DNA of 9,785 nt from Lachnospiraceae bacterium (lineage in GTDB: Bacteria; Bacillota; Clostridia; Lachnospirales; Lachnospiraceae), in NCBI GenBank assembly GCA_024691065.1, contig JAILOA010000283.1, positions 1-9,785 of the forward strand, written 5' to 3'. Under the pieces are notes generated by a model, which saw only the letters and a program-made list of their open reading frames with translations, was not told the DNA's origin and did no database searches. Position numbers and translations under genes: made by a program. Of this stretch, positions 5,931 through 9,785 are shown one piece after another (position 1 is the first letter of the stretch; each line of letters starts with the position of its first letter).

Positions 5931-8004
5931 AACCTTCCGAACTGCTGTCATACCACTGTCCCTTGTAATAAAAGAAGCTTTCTCCCTTATGTGAGGCATA
6001 ACTGAATGTAGTCGATTTGGTATCAAATCCCTTTCCCTCGAAAGGCGCATAAACATTCTTTTTATACTGCTTCGACTTCTTATAAGTAACCACAATCGAG
6101 TATTTTTCACCCGGTTCCAATGCCACGGAATCCGGCAATTCTATCGTGTGGAAACCATTTCTCTTGATAACACCATTAACCGTGCAGGTCTCGACCCTTG
6201 TTCCGGCTGTAGGCTTATTACTGTTAATGTAACGATAAACCTTTATTTTATATTTCTGGTCATCAATCAAAGTATAAAGTCCGACTGCTTTCAATGTCTC
6301 ACCGTGATCCTCTGAAACCTTGAAAATGTTAGCAACCGGGATATTTCGATTATGGAAAGCCAAATAATCTCCCCATCCGAGACCATCGTATTGAACTATA
6401 TTGTCATAACGATCTGTCTTGTCCATAACATATGAATAACAATCCGTAATGGACGGATCATAGTATGAAAGCCAGAAATATCCGTTATTATTTGCCGTTG
6501 TGCCATAACTGTTTGCCACGAGCCATGCCCCATTCTTACTAGGCTTACAAAGAAAATTGTTTTTGGAATAATTATCATTCCATCCGACAATTGTCACACA
6601 ATGGTTGGCATATTGATATGCCCTCTTGCCCGTATGCTTAATCTGATTATAATTATAAACTCCCTTTTTCTTGCCAAGGAAGGTTTCATCGTAAAAAATT
6701 GCTATATCTGCAGCGCCGTTCCTTTTTATAGCTTTCTTAAATGCATTTCTGGTAGAATAATCGTAACATTCGGCATTTCTCAAATGGAACTCAGCGGCAT
6801 ATCTTCCGCTCTCGCCTACATCATGAGCAATCTTGGCTGTTTTTGTAAGTTCACTTGTGTTATCTGCATTAAACGGAAATGAAATCTCGTCCGCTACTCC
6901 TGTCCAGGTTGCAAGCGAAAACATAGATATAATCGCCGAACCGCCGTCAGTATAGGCCGAAGTAGAATTCTTGGTACGAAGAATAACCGGTTCGGTTGTT
7001 GCCGTAGCCCCCGGAGTTGCGGTGGTCGCAACATTTACATTTGGTGTCTGCGTAACTACAGGTGTCTCTGTCGGTGTGTCAGTCGCACTTCCGGTAGCAG
7101 CCGATACGGCTGAAGCTTCCGGGTCGGCAGTTACATTTTCATTAAAATTAATTGTGGAATCCGTATTTGCGATTGAATTTGCTATGGAATTTACTACAGA
7201 TTCCGTATTTGCAATTGAATTTGCGGCGGAATTCATCGAAGTTGCAGATTCGACGTATGCGGAATCTTCAGCGCTATCCTTTAAAATGGTATTGATGTCT
7301 TTTAAAGTCATAGAAGAATCTGCAGTGCTTTTTTTGCTTTTCTCTGTCGCTTCGGAATCTGCTGCAGCGCTTGAATTATTAGTCTCTGTCGCTTCGGAAT
7401 CTGCTGCAGCGCTTGAATTGCTTGCCTTCATAATCAATGAAACAATCGGGTCCTCTGCACGGTCAATCCTTGTAATATCGCCCATTAAACCTGTAATATG
7501 TCCACTACTGATTCCCTTATTATTAATCAAATCCTTCCTAAACTCGCTGTCTTCGGAGGATGCATCACCCGAACCGGCTGAATTATATTTCCAATTCGGC
7601 AACGGACTGTTGTTTCCCGACATAACGACCTCATCGTAAATGCCGTCACCATATACGGGAGAAGATGTATCCGCCGTCGCATGATAAGCATACCAAGTCA
7701 AATGACTCTCGGAAAAGTCCGCTTCTGCTTTACTTATATAACCTTTCTTAATACAGTTGGATTCTATCGACTTGATTGTCGCAAATGCCCAACAGCATCC
7801 GGTTATTCCCTGGTCCTTGATAGGCGTTATCTGATTCTTTTTAACAAGAGAATATTTCTTCGGAAGCCTCCTGGCATCGGCCCTTACGCACACCGAAAAG
7901 AACGCCGTAAGCACCATAAAACAAAGTAATATTCCTTTCAAACCCTTACTTAAAATACTATTTTTTTTCATCTCTAAACTACATTTCCTCTCTCTACATT
8001 TCAT
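5890..8004 (-). CDS. Secreted papain-like (C1 family) cysteine protease with lectin-like C-terminal domain and a long repeat-rich insertion
   Basis: A 704-codon precursor of an extracellular C1-type peptidase. A signal peptide runs from Met12 (MKKN) through a hydrophobic core to ADA at 42-44, which suggests the true start may be the ATG at 7971 rather than 8004. Neither has a convincing ribosome binding site. The catalytic set is complete: Q65 in KDQG, C71 in CCWAF, H468 in NHCVTIVGW and N498 in VANSYG. Residues of about 125-345 interrupt the protease fold between the Cys and His halves. The stretch is Ser/Ala/Asn/Asp-rich, then Thr/Pro-rich, and holds two 14-residue duplications. The block usually found after the Cys half (GGSAIISMFSLATWTGVADE) resumes near 350. 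Residues of about 555-645 match the lectin-like domain found with these peptidases. No sortase motif or membrane anchor is seen, so the mature enzyme is probably released or loosely wall-bound. The substrate is unknown. Confidence 0.9.
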   Translation of the reverse strand: MKCRERKCSLEMKKNSILSKGLKGILLCFMVLTAFFSVCVRADARRLPKKYSLVKKNQITPIKDQGITGCCWAFATIKSIESNCIKKGYISKAEADFSESHLTWYAYHATADTSSPVYGDGIYDEVVMSGNNSPLPNWKYNSAGSGDASSEDSEFRKDLINNKGISSGHITGLMGDITRIDRAEDPIVSLIMKASNSSAAADSEATETNNSSAAADSEATEKSKKSTADSSMTLKDINTILKDSAEDSAYVESATSMNSAANSIANTESVVNSIANSIANTDSTINFNENVTADPEASAVSAATGSATDTPTETPVVTQTPNVNVATTATPGATATTEPVILRTKNSTSAYTDGGSAIISMFSLATWTGVADEISFPFNADNTSELTKTAKIAHDVGESGRYAAEFHLRNAECYDYSTRNAFKKAIKRNGAADIAIFYDETFLGKKKGVYNYNQIKHTGKRAYQYANHCVTIVGWNDNYSKNNFLCKPSKNGAWLVANSYGTTANNNGYFWLSYYDPSITDCYSYVMDKTDRYDNIVQYDGLGWGDYLAFHNRNIPVANIFKVSEDHGETLKAVGLYTLIDDQKYKIKVYRYINSNKPTAGTRVETCTVNGVIKRNGFHTIELPDSVALEPGEKYSIVVTYKKSKQYKKNVYAPFEGKGFDTKSTTFSYASHKGESFFYYKGQWYDSSSEGYNNAPIKAYTLNS
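7158..7241. repeat. 42-bp tandem duplication in the protease insertion (first pair)
   Basis: Two 42-bp units (7158-7199 and 7200-7241) share CCGTATTTGCRATTGAATTT. They encode 14-residue units of the NSIAN type (VNSIANSIANTDST and MNSAANSIANTESV), at about residues 255-282. The frame is kept. Confidence 0.8.
7341..7419. repeat. 42-bp tandem duplication in the protease insertion (second pair)
   Basis: Positions 7341-7377 and 7383-7419 are identical over 37 bases, with a 42-bp period. They encode NSSAAADSEATE twice, at about residues 195-222. Identity at synonymous positions shows that this duplication is recent or kept uniform. Confidence 0.9.
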
Positions 8005-8060
8005 TTTTATTTTTTTCTGTTTTCAGTACACTCTCCCAAATCAATATTTACATTTTCCTC

Positions 8061-8172
8061 AAACCGTCAGAGTGTTAAGCTTACCTAAATCTACCGGTTT
8101 TTCATGGATTTTCAAACCGTCATAGCATTAAGCTCACCTGAATTTACCGGTTTTTCATGGATTTTCAAACCG
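8061..8172. repeat. 53-bp tandem repeat with internal hairpin, upstream of the protease
   Basis: Units at 8061-8113 and 8114-8166 match at 47 of 53 positions, and a third copy begins at 8167 and breaks off after AAACCG. Each unit junction forms a dyad, CGGTTT (8095-8100, 8148-8153) with AAACCG (8114-8119, 8167-8172), across 13 bases. The array lies 57 bases before the first protease ATG, and downstream of the putative promoter at 8213-8240. It would therefore be transcribed as two hairpins in the leader. Confidence 0.88.
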
Positions 8173-8212
8173 ATCATCCCTTGAAAATGCATCTTATTAT
8201 GATTCTGTTTCT

Positions 8213-8240
8213 ATAATACATCATACAATTTCATAGTCTA
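8213..8240 (-). promoter_or_regulatory. Candidate promoter for the protease gene
   Basis: On the minus strand TAGACT (8240-8235), four of six to TTGACA, is followed after 16 bp by TATTAT (8218-8213). This would give a leader of about 200 nt carrying the 53-bp repeats. It is only moderately close to consensus. The neighbouring stretch to 8360 shows no other gene or clear site. Confidence 0.35.
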
Positions 8241-8362
8241 ACGTAAAAATGTGACAAAAATATTATTAAATAATTAAGATTTTCCCTATCAAAAATACCT
8301 CACAATCTTCCATTTCGCATACCGTGTTCACAAAGAATTCGCTTTACTAACATAGGATAATT

Positions 8363-8405
8363 TGCTATTATACCTTTTAAAAGTTGGAGATATAATTTAA
8401 TAGCA
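8363..8405 (+). promoter_or_regulatory. TATAAT box inside an inverted repeat, upstream of the AI-2E gene
   Basis: TATAAT at 8391-8396 lies between perfect eight-base arms TGCTATTA (8363-8370) and TAATAGCA (8398-8405). It could be the -10 of the AI-2E gene, with a leader of about 145 nt and an operator-like dyad around it. No good -35 is present. The remaining spacer to 8533 is AT-rich without a recognisable element. Confidence 0.3.
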
Positions 8406-8546
8406 GAGAATAATTTCAAAAAAATCTGTCTTATATTTCCTAAAATTTTATATTAATAAGATACAAAGGAAACCGGCTTTTCACTCTTTGCGAAGCCAAA
8501 TCCGTATATAAATTGATATAAACGCATTAAAATGGGGAGGTTTAAT

Positions 8547-9785
8547 ATGAATACAGATAAAAAAACTTTACACAAACGAATACTTGCAAATTTATTGGTT
8601 TCCCTTATCGTATTGTGCCTCATTGTATTTGTCGCACCTAAAATAATCGTTTTTTGTCTCCCTCTGATAATAGCCTGGCTCGTCGCCTGCATCGCACACC
8701 CGATGATCAAATTTCTGGAATCAAAAATCAAGATAAAACGTAAGCTCGGAACCATAGTTGTAATAGTACTTGTAATAACACTGCTATTAATGATATTATA
8801 TGGCATTTTTTACCTTTTGGCAACAGAGGCAATGGAATTTTCGAAAGATATTTCGAGCTTTTCTGTAGTGCTTAAGGAATCAATAGATAATTTCTTAACC
8901 ATTGTAAATAAACACTTTAGTTTTCTCCCGGATGACTTAAGCTCCATTTACAAAGGTCTGAGCGCCTCCACCATCCTTTCCACAATCATCGGAAAGCCCG
9001 GAAGCAACACCATAAAGAGCTTTATGTCCGTATCGGAATCGGTTGGAGATAAATTTGTACTTACCATACTAACCATAATTCTCACCTACTTTTTTGCTAT
9101 AGAATATGAAAATGTAACTGCCTTTTTCAAGAGAAATACGCCTGTTGAAATCACAAAGTATTTAGATATGACAAAAGAAATCATTAATAAGGCAATCTTC
9201 GGTTATTTTGCGGCACATTTTAAAATAATGTTTGTAATTGCCGTTATTACTGTTGTTCCTTATTATTTGCTGGGCGTGAAACATTTTATTTTGCTGGCTA
9301 TCGTCACTGGTATCGTTGATTTCCTGCCTATTTTTGGAACAGGAACCATAATGATTCCATGGGGTATCTATAGGCTGGTTCAATTGGATTTTAAAGCCGC
9401 CATTCTGCTCATCGGACTATACGTTGTAACCATTGTTGTAAGGCAATTTTTAGAGCCAAAGCTAATCAGCGACAGTGTTGGAATCAGTGCATTCGCGACT
9501 GTTGTATTTATGCTTATCGGATACAGGCTTGATGGTATGTTCGGCCTTCTCGTATCCATACCAATCGGAATGATAGTTGTTATCTTTTATCGAAACGGAG
9601 CTTTCGACACACAAATCGACGGCGCAAAAATCCTGCTACGGGACATTTATGAATATATTCATTACAAGGATTACGAAGATATAGATAGTATTAATCCCCT
9701 GAAAGATGATAAAAAAGAAGAGGCTAATCAGGAAAGCGCAGAGAAGAATGAGCCTGAAAACGAAGAAAACAATTCTGATTCTGTC
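8547..9785 (+). CDS. AI-2E family transporter (formerly UPF0118), 3' end outside window
   Basis: A polytopic membrane protein of the AI-2E family, whose members are linked to autoinducer-2 export or, in some bacteria, to Na+/H+ exchange. The substrate here is not known. Hydrophobic segments lie at about residues 14-50, 68-92, 170-185, 226-243, 247-278, 284-299 and 312-348. An amphipathic region at 93-165 is the usual extracytoplasmic loop. Two family blocks are clear: VDFLPIFGTGTIMIPW (257-272), and RQFLEPKLISDSVG (299-312) followed by IGYRLDGMFGLLVSIPIG. After residue 375 the chain turns into an acidic Lys/Glu/Asn tail with no membrane segment, still open at the window edge after 413 codons. 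The start is fixed by GGGGAGG at 8534-8540, six bases before the ATG. It is transcribed divergently from the protease gene. Confidence 0.92.
   Translation, partial: MNTDKKTLHKRILANLLVSLIVLCLIVFVAPKIIVFCLPLIIAWLVACIAHPMIKFLESKIKIKRKLGTIVVIVLVITLLLMILYGIFYLLATEAMEFSKDISSFSVVLKESIDNFLTIVNKHFSFLPDDLSSIYKGLSASTILSTIIGKPGSNTIKSFMSVSESVGDKFVLTILTIILTYFFAIEYENVTAFFKRNTPVEITKYLDMTKEIINKAIFGYFAAHFKIMFVIAVITVVPYYLLGVKHFILLAIVTGIVDFLPIFGTGTIMIPWGIYRLVQLDFKAAILLIGLYVVTIVVRQFLEPKLISDSVGISAFATVVFMLIGYRLDGMFGLLVSIPIGMIVVIFYRNGAFDTQIDGAKILLRDIYEYIHYKDYEDIDSINPLKDDKKEEANQESAEKNEPENEENNSDSV

Noticed and set aside
6971..7639. A 222-codon plus-strand open frame opposite the protease
   Set aside because: It is antisense to the low-complexity insertion, where Ser/Ala/Thr codons read backward as Val/Ala/Glu without stops. 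It has no ribosome binding site, and the protease frame has a complete catalytic set.
8453..8806. A 117-codon minus-strand frame over the start of the AI-2E gene
   Set aside because: It overlaps a clearly coding plus-strand start with a perfect ribosome binding site, and it has no recognisable features.
9162..9383. A 73-codon minus-strand frame inside the AI-2E gene
   Set aside because: It lies opposite the most conserved block of the AI-2E family and is a shadow.

Overview
The window is AT-rich DNA that looks like a Firmicute of the clostridial type, probably a Lachnospiraceae relative. This is inferred from strong AGGAGG/GGGGG ribosome binding sites, TTGACA/TATAAT-like promoters, and gene families common there: a fused ECF-type ATPase, a Cytidylate_kin2 protein, a papain-like protease with a lectin-like tail, an FkbM methyltransferase and an AI-2E family transporter. 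No tRNA, rRNA, insertion sequence, integrase, phage gene or CRISPR array is visible.

Layout. A two-domain ABC ATPase runs off the left edge on the minus strand (1-1865). A divergent intergenic region (1866-2375) holds a 50-bp tandem repeat between two outward-facing promoters. A two-gene plus-strand operon follows: a cytidylate kinase-like protein (2376-2984) and a divergent Zn-ribbon sirtuin (3004-3879). It closes with a repeat-rich 3' tail and a strong bidirectional terminator (4054-4090). On the minus strand an FkbM-type methyltransferase (4240-5541) is preceded by a possible short reading frame (5558-5713) and a promoter. Further right on the minus strand is a large secreted papain-like protease (5890-8004). 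A second divergent spacer (8005-8546) holds a 53-bp tandem repeat and leads to an AI-2E family membrane protein (8547-9785), which runs off the right edge.

Most genes look independently transcribed. Only the kinase-like/sirtuin pair is a clear operon, and the short frame plus methyltransferase is a possible one. No single pathway unites the window. The left gene is for uptake energetics, the protease acts outside the cell, and the AI-2E protein is in the membrane.

The most unusual trait is the density of unrelated short tandem repeats: 42-bp units in the ABC linker, a 50-bp array between divergent promoters, 15-bp and 71-bp units across the sirtuin stop, a weak 27-bp series, 37-bp units across the protease stop, two separate 42-bp pairs inside the protease, and 53-bp units upstream of it. 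The most interesting gene is the sirtuin homologue. It keeps its four zinc cysteines but has Asn where the catalytic His should be, and Tyr where the NAD-site Asp should be.
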